The notes under the pieces are model-generated. The model saw nothing but the letters and a program-made list of their open reading frames with translations, was not told where the DNA came from and ran no database searches. Below, one piece after another: positions 1 to 12,223 of a stretch of DNA of 64,000 bases. Every line of letters starts with the position of its first letter. The stretch's first letter is position 1. The DNA is from Triparma columacea (Eukaryota > Sar > Bolidophyceae > Parmales > Triparmaceae), in assembly GCA_030267965.1 (NCBI GenBank), contig BRYA01000191.1, positions 1-64,000 of the forward strand, in the 5' to 3' direction. Made by a program: the position numbers and the translations under genes.

Positions 1-25
1 ATATAAGAAATAAAATCCACACACT

Positions 26-63
26 CCAAGTGTCTTAAAACACCCCCCTTTTAAGACACTTGG
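26..63. repeat. 13-bp perfect inverted repeat (hairpin)
   Basis: Positions 26-38 and 51-63 are perfect reverse complements around a 12-nt C-rich loop. The hairpin lies about 180 bp beyond the stop of the minus-strand START/XKR-like gene. It could be a 3'-end RNA stem or a small foldback element. No gene is visible in 1-240. Confidence 0.6.
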
Positions 64-240
64 GCCTTTTTGTTGTCCAGCCCTTAGACACTCTCATAAT
101 ACTTCTACTACACTTCCACAATACTCACAAACCACTTTAACACCCTCTTAGTACTCAACATATACCTAAACCACTTTCAAAATATTCATTACTATAACAA
201 ATCAAATCATTCCTTCCTACAAATGTTGCTGCCTCTTTAG

Positions 241-3200
241 TTAATTCCCATTCTCATCTTCTAGCGGCAAAACACTGCTTACTTTACCCTTCCCATCTCC
301 CACCCCTATAATATCTCTACCATCAGCGCCTCCAACACTTGCTCTCCTAATACTTGCCCTCAAAGCACCAGTTAGACCACCCTTGGCTTCAGCATCAACA
401 CTTGCTCTCCTCACACTCTCTCTCTTTCTAGCATCTCCATCTGCATGAATGAACTCAACTGGCACCAAAGATTTCCTCGCAGCATCAAACCAATCTGGCT
501 GCTCCTCTTCCCATTTAGCCCAGTTTAAGCCAACCCATTTCTTAATTTCTCCTTCAATTGAGACCCACTGATGCCTTGATAATGTAAAAACTACAAACTT
601 TTCTGAATCACTTTCCCCTTCAAGGAAAAATGCCATGGTTGTATCCTTTGACCTCAGTGTACTCCAAAAGGTGTGCCAGTACTTCCTCTCAATGTTCAAA
701 AAGAAGACAACAAAGCATAGGGTAGTTATTGGTATGGAATACTTCATAATTGATGATGCAATATCAATTGGCTGCTCATCAACATGAGGTGAAGCTAAAT
801 ATATAGACACTGGCAGGCTTCCCATTGTCAACATAAAACCAAGCAACCAATAGGTTCCTCCAACTTCGTTTGGATGCCTTAAGTGAACAATTGAAGTGAA
901 GTCTACAATGATCTTTACTAACACTCTGCCTAAAATACTACTCACAATCTCTGCCTTACCCCCCAATGGTACCCAGTACCAAAAGTCTCCCCTCAATATC
1001 TTCACCAAAATGTACAGGCCAAGGTCGGCTCCAATGTAGAGAAAGGCCCAACTACCTCCCATCAACCCAAGTAGAACTATTGTTGTACACCTTATTAGAA
1101 GCATCCCTGCAGTGAACAGCAACATCGAAACAAACACTACTGTTCTCTTGCTTGCATTTGCAGGTATAAACCCATAGAAGGCTGGTGTTTCTTTTCTCTT
1201 ATCAGGGTCTGTGTCAAAATCATAACTAATTGTTGCTGATGCAAAGCCTGTTGTAATTGCTGACACTGCAATTGAAAGCCATGCTGACGTTTCAGCACCA
1301 CTATCATTTGTTGCTAAAGCCATAAGTTGGATGATCACTCCAGGGACTGCCTCAGCAAACATCTCAATCCCTTTCATAACTGCCATTTCTGTCATTGGCG
1401 GTAGTGCAGCGCCAACCTCTTGCTTTGCTCTAGTTGCAACCCTGTAAGCATCAACAGCAGGCTTAAACCCAATCAAAATAGGAAACCATTCCCTCATTAC
1501 CCTCTTCGTTCCCAACTTTCTGTTCTGTGCCCAAACAGTAAACATCTGAAGCCCAATTGACACTGCCAAACTTGCCAATGATGCCTTAAAGTACCCATCC
1601 TTCCCATCACTCCAAAATATGTACGTCACATACACATCAGTAAGAAAATCTGCAATACTTGTAATAGCCCCAACAGTCACTCTTGCCTTCAACCCCCAAG
1701 GAACTTCCTCCAAAAGCCTGTAGCTAATTGTCTCAAGCATAGGTCTGAACCATTCATACTCCTCATCAAGCTCCTGGAGAGCAGGGAAATTTAAGATGAA
1801 GGCATCAACTGCAGCTATTGGCTGTGTATTAATAGCCAAACTCCTTGCTAAAGACTCTCCAATCTCCCTTCCCTCTTTCTTCCCTATCTCTACAGCCTTC
1901 CCTTTGACATTCCTCAGCCCATGCAATCTATTTTTCACAATAGCTGCAAGCATTGGTATGACAAACTCATAATTCTGAGCCACACTGCTCAATATATTGT
2001 CATCTATGACAAATTTTCTGACAGCATGCTCTTTTGCAATTCTCCTCTTTCTAGACTTAACTGCATGTAACAGTTGTCTACCTAGCTCCTGTCCTATATG
2101 TTTAGGATCTGAGATATCTTGTAAATTGTCTCTAAAGACGGCTGGAGCTATTCTCACAACATCATCTCCAGTTCCATATCCATTGCTTGCTCGTCTCATG
2201 CTTGCAATCAAAGCCCCTCCCACGCCATTTTCTCCTTCAAGATCAGCACTTGCACGCCTGATGCTCTCCCTTTGTCTTGATGTAGCTGTAGGAATGTATT
2301 CCACAGGCACTCTTGATTGTGTTGCTTCATCAAACCACTTTGGCTTGTCCTCCTCCCATCTATCCCAATTTGCCTCAACCCAAGCTTTCACTTCTTCTTC
2401 AATTGCCTTCCAATGGTGTTTTGACGTCAAAAAGGTATAGTTTGCTTTTACATCATCGGCGTTCTCTCGAAAGGTCTTTACTGTCAAGTCTTTACCCCTT
2501 TGCAAGCTGTAAAAGGTGCACCAATATTTTTCTCAATGTTAAAGAAAAATGCAGCAAACAACAAGACTGTACATGGTATAAATATTCCAACTACTTTCCA
2601 TGCAAATGTAAGCCCCTCTTCTGCAAGGTCTGCACTTTCAGCTAATAATATAGCTATAGGAAGACTTCCCATTGTCAACACAAAGCCAAGCAACCAATAC
2701 ATTCCTCCTAAGTCGTAAGGATGCCTAAAGTGCACAATTGATGTAAAGTCTGTTACAACTTTTGCCACCACTCTGATGATGATACTACTCACTATTTCTG
2801 CATTGCCACCAACAGGCATCCAATACCAAAAGTCTCCTCTCAAGATCTTCACCAACAAGTATAGAAGCAGATCGGCACCAACATATAATGAGACCCATTT
2901 ACCACCAAGGAGCCCTAACACGACTATTGTCATGCAGCGTATCACAAGCATGCCTGCACTGAAGAACATCATTGAACCAAATATAATAGATCTTTTGGTG
3001 GGACTTGAAGGCACATAACCATAAAAGTCAGGCAAATTCTCTCTCTTCACTGGGTCTGTATCAAAGTCATAGCTGATAGTTGCAGATGCATAGCCTGTTG
3101 TTAGTGCTGAAACTGAAAGTGAGACCCAAGCTGCATCTGAAACATCTCCATCATTTGTTGCGATAGCCATAAGTTGGATAATCACTCCTGGTATTGCCTC

Positions 3201-6200
3201 AGCAAACATCTCAACCATTTTCATTCCAGTCAACTCTGTCAAGGCATCTGTTGCTTGTCCAGCCTCTTGCTTTTCTCCCTTTGCAACCCTATAAGCGTCA
3301 ACAGCAGGCTTAAAGCCAATCAAAATTGGAAACCACTCCCTAAGCACCCTCAACATCCCAACATTTCTGTTTTGCCCCCAAACAACAAGCATTTGAATCC
3401 CCATTGAAACCATCAAACTTGCTAAAGAAGCCTTAAAGTACCCGTACTTCTTGTCACTCCAAAACATGTACGTCACATACACATCAGTGAGCAAATCAAA
3501 CATAGATGTAGCAGCACCAACAGTAACTCTCCATAACATTCCCCAAGGTGCAGTCTTCACCACACCCTTCCCTATCTCCACAAACATGCCCTCCATCCAT
3601 GGAAACTCCTCAAACAGCTCCCCAACAGCCCTATTCTGCAATTTCCACATATCTACCCCAGCCTTTATCACCTTCCTGCTCTTCAAACAAGGCATCAAGT
3701 TGTTCCCAATCACCCTTGCTTCCTTCTCTTCCACACACTCAAGCTTGGTAGACACTGAGCTGTTGAAGTTATACTCACAAAGCCTTGCCCTCTTTAACAA
3801 AGTGACAAACCAGGGGTACTTCTTCACAACCTCCCTCAGTGAAGCACTCTCTTTACACACCTCCTCAACATGCCTCTCTTTGTCCCCCCTCAAGTGTGCT
3901 CCTCCAAGTTGTCCTCCATCCCAAACCAAATCAGCACCCAAGGCCTCGCCAACTTGCTCAGACATCTCCACTAAAGGGACAAGGTCAATAAAGTAGCGTT
4001 CTGCTTCAGCAGCCTCGTCTAGATGCCTCTCCAGAGTTGATCTTGTTGCCTCCACACTCAAGCTTTTCCCAAGCTCTACCTTGGTGACAAATTCTACCTT
4101 GGTTGTCTTCTCTCCCCTTTTTGTGAACTTAATTGCGACTGCTTCGGATGCCTTTTGTGCAGTAGGTCTCTGACTGTTCCTTACAGCCTTCCTTCTCTCC
4201 CTGTTAGGATTAGGGTTAACCCTAACCTCTTTCTTTATTGGGTCCATTATAATTACAATAGTATTTTCATCCATCTTGTGCAGCTTCATCGCATTCCAGA
4301 ACTCCCTGTCTCTATGACTACCACCACGTATTGACTCCAACTTCTGCCTTCGCCTCACAACCACTTCCCATGTTCCCTTCTTCTTCTCAACAACCCTCTC
4401 AACATCTCCTGTTGTTTCTTGATGGACTCTGCTCTCAAAGTCCCAGAAGTAGGCAGCAGCTTCCTCCAAATCAGCCCTAACTGTCACTGTTGTCTTTCCC
4501 CATCCCTTTCCCATCTCTTCCACCTTAATCCAGGTATCTGAGAGGGGGAATGCACCTTCAACCTTTTGTTTGCCTTCACGCTCAAGGAACTTGGCATCAA
4601 ATGTCTCAGTGGACATTTCTCTGATTTCACCTATTCCACTTATTATCTGGATCCTTGTTGAAGCATCAATGTCTCTGCTTCTGTCAAACTTCTTTCTCAA
4701 GTCTGAGACAGTTGCAAGAAATCTTGGTGCAATCTTGTTTATGATGGAAGAGTAGAAAAGACCACCAAGGTCTACCTTTGTTGTGAAGGTAACTGCTGTC
4801 TGTGGCACGTCTCCAACAGTGTGAAGGGGCTCAAATACACAAGCTGTGTGTGCCTTCACTAACACATTCCTAGCCTTCACAGGGTAATCTTTGTGTACTT
4901 CTTCTGTGTCTTTAACATCAATGACAAGTTTGCCGTCATCCTGCTTGAACCAGGTAATTTTACTCCGACTATCACGAGAAGCAAAACCAGGAAGACCAAG
5001 ATCTCTTGTTGTTACATAGTAGTTGGTGCGTGGATTTACTTTGATGACTTTCAAGAAAGTTATTCCATTTCTTTCTTTTGCATTCTTTGTGTCCTCTCGA
5101 TTGCCTAGTTTTGAAAACTCATAGGCAGCGCACTCCTCCACACTAGCATCAACTACAGTAGTAGCAACACCAGTCCCACTGCTTGCTCCATCAACATGAA
5201 CTAGCTTCATCTTGACCCTCTCATCTGGACTCTTCAGTTCATCAAAATTCTCATCCTTCTTGCATTTCTCATAAAACTCCTTCCCTTTGCTGATTGCCTC
5301 CTCCTCCTCCTTAGTATAATTTTGCTGCTCATTTCTCATGATGTTTACAAGATTCTCCAGCGCAGCCTTATCAACCTCCTCATCTTGCTTGAAAGTTTCT
5401 TGAATCTCGTGTAAGATTTGCAGTTGCTTAGGAATTTTTTTCTCGAGAAGTTTTAGGGGGATGAAACCGCCTGCATCAAGGTGCACTTTGAAATCAAGCT
5501 TACATTGCGCTATCCCTCCTTCTTTGCTGATGTTGGTAGCTATAAGCAGTCCTCTGCCTTCTCCTCTGACTACATTTTTGATTTCTCCACCGTAATCAAT
5601 CTCATTGTCGCTTGGCCAAGAGCCACCAGAGATACTGTCATTTTCGTTCTTTTTCCACAGATTTCTAAAGACAAATTCTCTGTTATTGAGCAGCAAAGGA
5701 AATTTCTTGACTGACGCAATCAGCTTCTCGTTTCTCCTTTGCACTCCCTTCCTTATTTCGAGCCGGGCAAGATCGCCAGCCTGGAAACCAAGAGTATTCC
5801 TCTCCCTGCCACAGTACTCAAAGAACCAAGCTGCTGCCTCCTCTGCTGTGCAGTCTGCATTTCCGTAAGCTCTCCCGAGTGCAATGCTCCTCTCACCCTT
5901 CTTCTGCTGACTGTACTTGATCTCCATCTTCACTCCCTCATAGGGTGACTTCTGAGGCTTCCACCCTCCTTCCTCCCCATCAAAGAGTTCACCCAGGTCC
6001 TTGAAGACATTCTCCTGGTCCTTCTCCAGCTTGACCCCCTCTATCATCCTCTCCACCAAGGCACCCCTCACTTCAGCATCAACCTCCTTCCCCTTCCTCC
6101 TGAACTTCTCCTGCAACCTGTTGGCCTCAACAAGCTGGCTCTTTACAAGGTAGTCAATAGCATTGTCCATCAGTGTCTTTTGAAGAAGGCCAGTGAATTT

Positions 6201-8724
6201 CAGATTAACTGTTTGAATACGTGTCAACCTACAGACATTTGGAGCAATCTCATTTAAGAAGTAGACACCTGTAGTCTCTGCTAGCACAAATCCTTCCTTA
6301 CTGAGGTCCTTGAAGCCTCCTCCAGGGTACTCTGTCAGTGGCACAAAAGCCAACATGTATGATGTCCGGCCATTCTCAAGTTTGACTTCCTTCCACACAA
6401 ACCAATTTTCAAATAGTCTATTGGTGGCGGCAGGGACCTTCACGCCACAATGAATGTGCTTGCTTCTCGTTCCCTCAAAATCGTTCCTGATAACCCTTGG
6501 TAAGTTCCCATTATTTTTGAAGTGCTTCTCAGATAGTGCAAATGTGTCAAGCAGAAATTCCTCTGCCAACATACCCTTCGCTGACTTGTCCACAGTGACC
6601 CCAAAGGCTGCCCACACCTTGTCCCCCTCTCTCCACAGGAACTTGTCCACCCCCTCCTTCAATGTCCCCTTGACTCTCTTTCCCTTCTTGTACAACTTAT
6701 TCTCAAACCCTCCAACTCCTTCCAGCATGCTCTCCTCCTCTACTGTCAGCGGAGGCGGACAAGGCATTACCTCCTCCACAAAGTGTCTCTTCCTCCTCTC
6801 ATCAACAACCTCAGGATTGTGAAAGTTCTTCTCGATCTCCTCCACCAGACCCTTGATTGACGCGTAAATGGTGTTGACGTCTCCCCTTTCCCCCCCCTCA
6901 CTTGCCATTAGCCCAGACTTTTTGCTCCGTTTGAAACCTTTAGATTTCTGACGAAACCCCCTTTTGCCTGGACTTGGTGAGCCTGGAGTTCCTGACGCGC
7001 TCCCCTTGACCTCCTCGACTTCCATCATTCCGAAAAGAGTAAGCGCAGTTTGCCCATATTCATAGCTCGCAAGCCTGATCTCACCCTCGACCCTCGCTCT
7101 CAGCGCATTCGTGGAAGTCACAATCTTGACAAGTTTCGTCTTAGCCTCCTTCGGTAAGCTTTTCTCGTCCTCCGACTTTATCACAATGCACCGGCCCGAG
7201 CCTTCATTGCTCACGACTTGGATTCTTAGGAGATACTCGACAGGGTTCGTTGTCCCCTTCAAGTAATGTTGCCAAAACATAATCCTTCCTCCCTCCCCAT
7301 CCCCTCCCTCATGAATAATCTCACGTCGGAACGCTCCCTCACTTGAACCAGCGAGGATGTAATCGAGGACACGCTCTTTCTCGTCGTGAACGACTACACC
7401 GACATTCGCTCTCTTACTATCCCAAGACTCCTCGATTATACCCTTGACAGCACCCCTCTCAACGAGCTTTCCCATCATGCCGTCATGGACCTTACTATTC
7501 TTCTCTTCCCTCAAAATGTCGGGGTTGCTTTCGAGGGCAATTGCTTTCAACGCACTAGCCTCACCTTGCTCATCGAGCAAGGTGGAATCGACGTCTTTCA
7601 TCTTCACGTTCGCCCGACCTAACTTTGCATTCGCCTGACCTAACTTTGCATTCGCCTGACCTAACTTTGCATTCGCCTGACCTAACTTCGCATTCGCCTG
7701 ACCTAACTTCGCATTCGCCTCGGCCAGCTTCTTGGCCAACTCCCTACACTTCTCCTCAAGCTCCCTCTCCTTCTCGGTCGCCAAGCTTCCGCCTGCACTC
7801 AAAGATCCCTCCTCATGTTCTCCGAATGCTAATTCGTCTCCATCTTGTATCCCCAAATCGAAGTTTACGCTCCTTCTTATCTCCCTCCTTTCGTCGCGTA
7901 CATCCTCCCTCTCTTCCATTTGAAGCTTCGCCTGCCCCAAGCTCCTAATTCGCTCGTCATTTCCTTCTCCTGCCCTCCTCTCCCTCCTCCCAGCCTCTGC
8001 TCCTCCTGAGACGAGCGAAGTGTATAATGAGAAGGAATTAGTATATTCGTTCGAATCGTGTTGGACTAGAGATTAAGTAGATTGGCACGAGCACAATTTG
8101 TGCCGGTATTAAATGTTTCTCCGTGTTGATCTCATGACGTTCGTTTCCCTTTTTCGTCCATTCTCACCTTCCTGCCAGAAACCTTCACCCTCCTCGTGAG
8201 GCCTAGGTGACGCCACAAGCTTAGAATTGCCTTCCGCTACGGGTGGTAGACCCTTCTTAAGCTCCTCGTTGACCTCAATGACTGCTCCGTCCGACTCTTC
8301 TTGGTCATCAATGGTATTTGCAGCAGACATCACCTCTCTCGATGCACGCATGCCTTCATTTGAGTTCACAACCTTTGATGGTGACGAAACTCCTTCAGTT
8401 TGGAGAGGATCCCCATCCTCGGCTATCCTCAAAGTCTGAGGATCTCTCCTGGACGTCTCTGCGGTGGTGAGGTATTTTAGGGGGGGGAGGTTGTTAGCTG
8501 GTAAAATTTGAGATTTTGGAAGTTCCGAAGTCGGACAGAACCCCTCCATTCCCCTAAATACTCCCTAACTAAAAATCGCAACCTATTTACGTACCTTCCT
8601 TGACTCTGTTAGTCCTCTCACTAACCTCTATCATGTCCTCGAAGGCCAGTTCGCCCAAGAGGTTTGGCTCTGAGGGGTCGGCATGCCACTCTTCTTGTTG
8701 TCCGGTCTTTGAAACGTTACTCAT
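241..8724 (-). CDS. Multi-START, XKR-like membrane protein (one-base frameshift)
   Basis: Three exons: 8724-8595, 8458-8168 and 8005 onward, with donors GTACGT and GTGAGA and phase-1 junctions that agree. The encoded protein starts MSNVSK, has a charged linker, then a coiled coil of 7-residue AKLGQAN repeats. Five START/Bet v1-like modules follow; one ends in the helix DLGGLFYSSIINK. A hydrophobic module with LTDVYVTYMFWSD, EAIPGVIIQL and DFWYW resembles XK-related (XKR) proteins. The frame stops at 2484. A second frame with no ATG at its start continues at once to 241 and holds a second copy of the membrane module (LTDVYVTYIFWSD) plus two copies of a W-rich soluble motif (HHWKAIEEEVKAW and HQWVSIEGEIKKW). 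One extra A in the A5 run at 2527-2531 would join the frames into about 2,730 aa. Family knowledge: START modules bind lipids and XKR proteins include scramblases. A lipid-transfer or scrambling role is inference. XKR homology is moderate. Confidence 0.75.
2484..2535 (-). other. Frameshift junction in START/XKR-like gene
   Basis: The upstream frame reads FNIEKNIGAPF and ends at 2484. The -1 frame reads KYWCTFYSLQRGKD, which matches the second membrane repeat of the same protein (ERKYWHTFWSTLRSKD). The shift point is the run of five T on the plus strand at 2527-2531. It is either a sequencing error or a real indel. Confidence 0.75.
7618..7722 (-). repeat. 21-bp coding tandem repeat, 5 copies
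   Basis: Five 21-bp units, nearly identical (only C/T changes), encode a 7-residue repeat AKLGQAN. A degenerate AKLGRAN copy sits at one edge. The period suits a heptad coiled coil in the N-terminal part of the START/XKR-like protein. Confidence 0.85.
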
Positions 8725-9270
8725 CCTCTATCGCTCTGTTTTTGAATCTTGCGTAAAGCTCAATCTGGGGGTGGGATGGGGATAATAGTGTGAGGATATC
8801 GTAGGTGATTGGGGCCAGTGAATCTTCCAATGAGTAGGTTCGTCATAAATCCCCGTAGATGTCGTCTCCCGTAGTTGTCAAAGCTCAAAATAATAACCGA
8901 AGACCAAAAAAAATCGTGAACACACTAAAAATAAGACCAGTCGAGCCAACAGCCCAACGACAGCATTCCTCTGAACAACTCCCACCCCGCTTCACGCAGT
9001 TTTAACATAGCTTTAGAAGATAACTTAACTCAACGGCTGAGCTTCTTGCCCCGTCCGTCCCATTACTCACTCACAAATATAGAATTGAATTTACCAATGG
9101 GACACGGTGGAAGGAGGGAGGAGATGGTGTAACAGTAAATGGATCTTTACGATTACAAAAACAGTAAATGGATCTCTTACGGTTACAAAAGTTCTCCAAT
9201 TGTAATGCCGTTGCGTTGCGGTGTGTCAGCAAAAAGTTCAAAACACGCTAAGTTAAGCAGGGGGATCCCT
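8725..9270. other. Intergenic, no gene seen
   Basis: This 546-bp stretch holds the promoter of the START/XKR-like gene and the 3' flank of the TMTC gene, both on the minus strand. The only notable structure is a 30-bp tandem duplication at 9131-9191. Confidence 0.5.
9131..9191. repeat. 30-bp tandem duplication
   Basis: Two adjacent copies of a unit beginning ACAGTAAATGGATCT and ending TTACAAAA, differing at a few bases, downstream of the TMTC stop codon. Confidence 0.75.
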
Positions 9271-11962
9271 CTAAAGCTCATTTCTTATCTTATCGCTGTG
9301 AACGTCTAAAATGCCATTCTTGATGCCCATCTGCTGCTCGATCCTGACCTCTATATTTTTGAGATTGTTGACAATCTGGGGGTGGGAGTGTGGCTTCATG
9401 ATGTCGAGGGCCTTTTGGTAGTGTTTTTTGGCCTCAACGAGGTGCCCTTGGAGCTCTAGAAGCCAGCCGATGTTTGTGATGAGCTCCGGTGAGTTTGGTT
9501 TTATACTCAGTGCCCTTGAGTAGTACTCCATGGCCTCCTTTGGCTTCTGAACGTCTCCGAGGAGTCCTCCTGCGTTGACTAGCAATTCAAAGCTATTGGG
9601 TGATATTGCGAGCCCGAGCCTGTACCTCTCTGCTGCCTCCTCCAGTCTGTTCAGTCCTCTGAGGATGAGTGCAGCTGCGTTGTGGCTGTTTTCTGCCTTT
9701 ATCATTTCGTTGGGGTCTCCCCCGCTCGCCTTGAGCTCGTCGTTGATTTGGATCGCCATGTCGCAATACCAGAGGCTCTCCTCGCCTAGTTTGAGCTCGT
9801 GCCCGGCGGAGCATCTGACCTGGAATACCATGGGCAACATGCATCCCATCTTGATTGCAGCGTCGGCCTGTTGCCGACTCTCCTGAATGAGCTCCGCAGC
9901 CTGATCCCATTTTCCGCGTTTCTGCATGTCGAAGGCTATCGTGAGATAAGATTGAGCGAGGTATGCTCTCGTCTTGGGCTGGTTGATGTCTATTGCGAGG
10001 CTGAGACAACGGGCGAAGCGAGGTGAAGTTTAGATAAACCTAACTTAACCTAACACTTTTCGTTTCGTGATTATCCCTTTCGTCGTGTCGCCCCCCCACC
10101 CATCCTGCTCACCTGCGCTCAAAGTACGAGACTGCCTTGGTATCTTCTTGAAGGACAAAGTGTACGAGTCCCCTGTTGAAGAGAGCCGAGGGGTAATCTG
10201 GGAAGAGCTCGAGCGCCTCGTCAAGGAGTCGTCCCGCCCTTGGTGCGGTTTCCTTGTGTAGCAGTGTTAGGGCCAGGTTGTTCAGCACCTTGAGGCTCGT
10301 CGGGCAGACTCCCATTGCAGCCTCAAAGAGCGTCCTTTCATCCCTCCACTCAGTCCCTCTAGTTATGCACTTCGCGGAGAAGGGTATGACCGTCGCAGCG
10401 AGGACGATTCTCACCAGCCTCGTTTTGCTGACTCCCAAGCCGTGTGTGCTGTTAGGGCCCTTCCCGTTGTTGTTGTTGTTGCCGTTGACGTTGACGTTGA
10501 GGTCCTTACGCTGTGACCGTGTCTTACCAGTCCCCAGGTACGCCGAGGCTAAATCCCAAGCAACAACGGGCAAGCCCAGGCAGAAACCGACACTTGGCAG
10601 GTACAATAGACGCTCCCCGAGCACGGTGCCCACAGGGAAGAACGCATTGCTTGCGGGTATGTAAGGTACGACCAGGAGTGCCCCGGCCCAGAGATAGATG
10701 GCATCGCCAAGCATCCCCCCGTAGAGCCCAAACGCAACGACTAACGAGTACACCCCAAGGCTCAGAACATTTCTGTAGTCGAATACACTAACCACGGGGG
10801 CGATGCAAGCCCAACCATAGTCGTAGCAAAGCGTGAAGGGGTTGAAAAGCTTCCAGAGGTAGAGGCTGTGGATCATCATGTAACTCATAATTCTGTGGCT
10901 CTTGACCTCCATGAGGGAAATGTCGTTCTCGAGGATGCTCCATTGATACAATTTATGGCTTCCGTGAAGCCACATGTGCAGGAAAATTATGGCGAGGGGG
11001 GCTGAGACGTTTACTACTGTTCGGAGGATGGCGTGGGAGGAGGAGAAATGGGATGCCAGCTTCCTTATCATCCCCGAGAGGGTCTCCAGCTTCACTTGCT
11101 CCTTGTCCTTCTTAGGGGGGTCCACCTTGGCCCGGGACGCCGGCGAACTCCTCCCGTTCCCTCTCTTCTTCCCCCTACTTCTTCCCCTCGCCCCCTCCTT
11201 CCCCTGCTTGTCCTCGTCATCCTCGTCCTCCATGGGGCGGAATCGCGAAAGCGCAAGTATTATTTCGTGAGCTAAGAAGACCCCGAATACTGTCACTCCG
11301 ATTTCCTTGCTTAGCGCCGCCAGGACGCCAACCAGAGTTGAAAGTAACATTGTCCCCCACCTCGTGCTATCCTTCTCCACCGAGCTTTGATGCAGGAGCA
11401 GGGCGAGGAGGAAGAAAGCGGCGGACAGGATGTCGCTCCGTCCAACAATGCAGCTTATCGGCTCGGTGTGGATAGGATGGCAGGAGAAGATTGCCGAGGT
11501 CAGCATGTGCAAAGCCCTCACAGAGGAGCCATCCCCACGATGCTTTCTCAACAACGTCCCAGTGAGGGTAGAGAACAGGTACACGACAAAGCTGTGAAGA
11601 AGAACATTCGCTAGGTGGTAACCCGCGGGTGATACCCCGTGGATGGCATGGTTCAGCCTGAGGGACAACACGGCCACAGGGCGGTAGGACTTGTGGCTAT
11701 CAATTGCTGTGATGTCTTGCCCCCAGACTGTCAGGTGTCGGAGGAGGGAAATACGGGGATTAGAAGTGTCGGGATCGGGGGAAAGGATCAAGGGAATTCA
11801 CTCACAGTCATGAACAAAGGTCTCCATGATGGGCCGACCCCCAGTGGCATCAGGATTCATCAGCAAAGCAGCTCGGTCATCCCATACGATCCCATTCCTT
11901 ATCGTCCAGCAGTGAATAATGAACGTCCACACTGCCGAAAGTGCGGGAACCCAGCTGTACAT
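9271..11962 (-). CDS. TMTC: TMTC-type protein O-mannosyltransferase with TPR tail
   Basis: Exons 11962-11806, 11727-10113 and 10000-9271; introns of 78 and 112 bp with GTGAGT/GTGAGC donors and matching phases; 833 aa. The start was chosen at MYSWVPAL because the sequence upstream is a pyrimidine-rich non-coding tract. The protein has an N-terminal membrane helix, the acidic loop motif VWDDRAALLMNPD, HDFWG, HKSYRP (hallmark of TMTC1-4) and HPIHTEPISCIVGR, more membrane segments, a charged insert near residues 190-240, then tetratricopeptide repeats (such as EAMEYYSRALSIKPNSPE). TMTC enzymes are ER-membrane GT-C glycosyltransferases that O-mannosylate cadherin-like folds. The substrate here is unknown. 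The exon 1-2 junction restores HDFWGQDI exactly as in the family. Confidence 0.88.
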
Positions 11963-12223
11963 GGATTGATGGAGGAATTGAGACCCTAACCCCAAACAGG
12001 TTGGGGGGAGAGGGGTGGGAGGGGGGAGGAGGAAGGTAGGTTGGGGTTTGGGGGGATTTGGAGACAATCTTCAATGAAGCCGTTTTAAACTCCTCCCCCA
12101 CTCCCTCCCTCTACCCTCCACCCTCCTTGGCATGTTTTCCGCCATCTCCGTCATCCCCGTCTCGAGATGTATTCGCATTGAAAATAGTAAAGAAAACATT
12201 TTTTGACAACATCAAGGCCTCTA

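Noticed and set aside
2484..2535. Programmed -1 ribosomal frameshift in the START/XKR-like gene
   Set aside because: The site reads G AAA AAT, not a standard slippery heptamer, and I see no clear downstream pseudoknot. A missing base is simpler.
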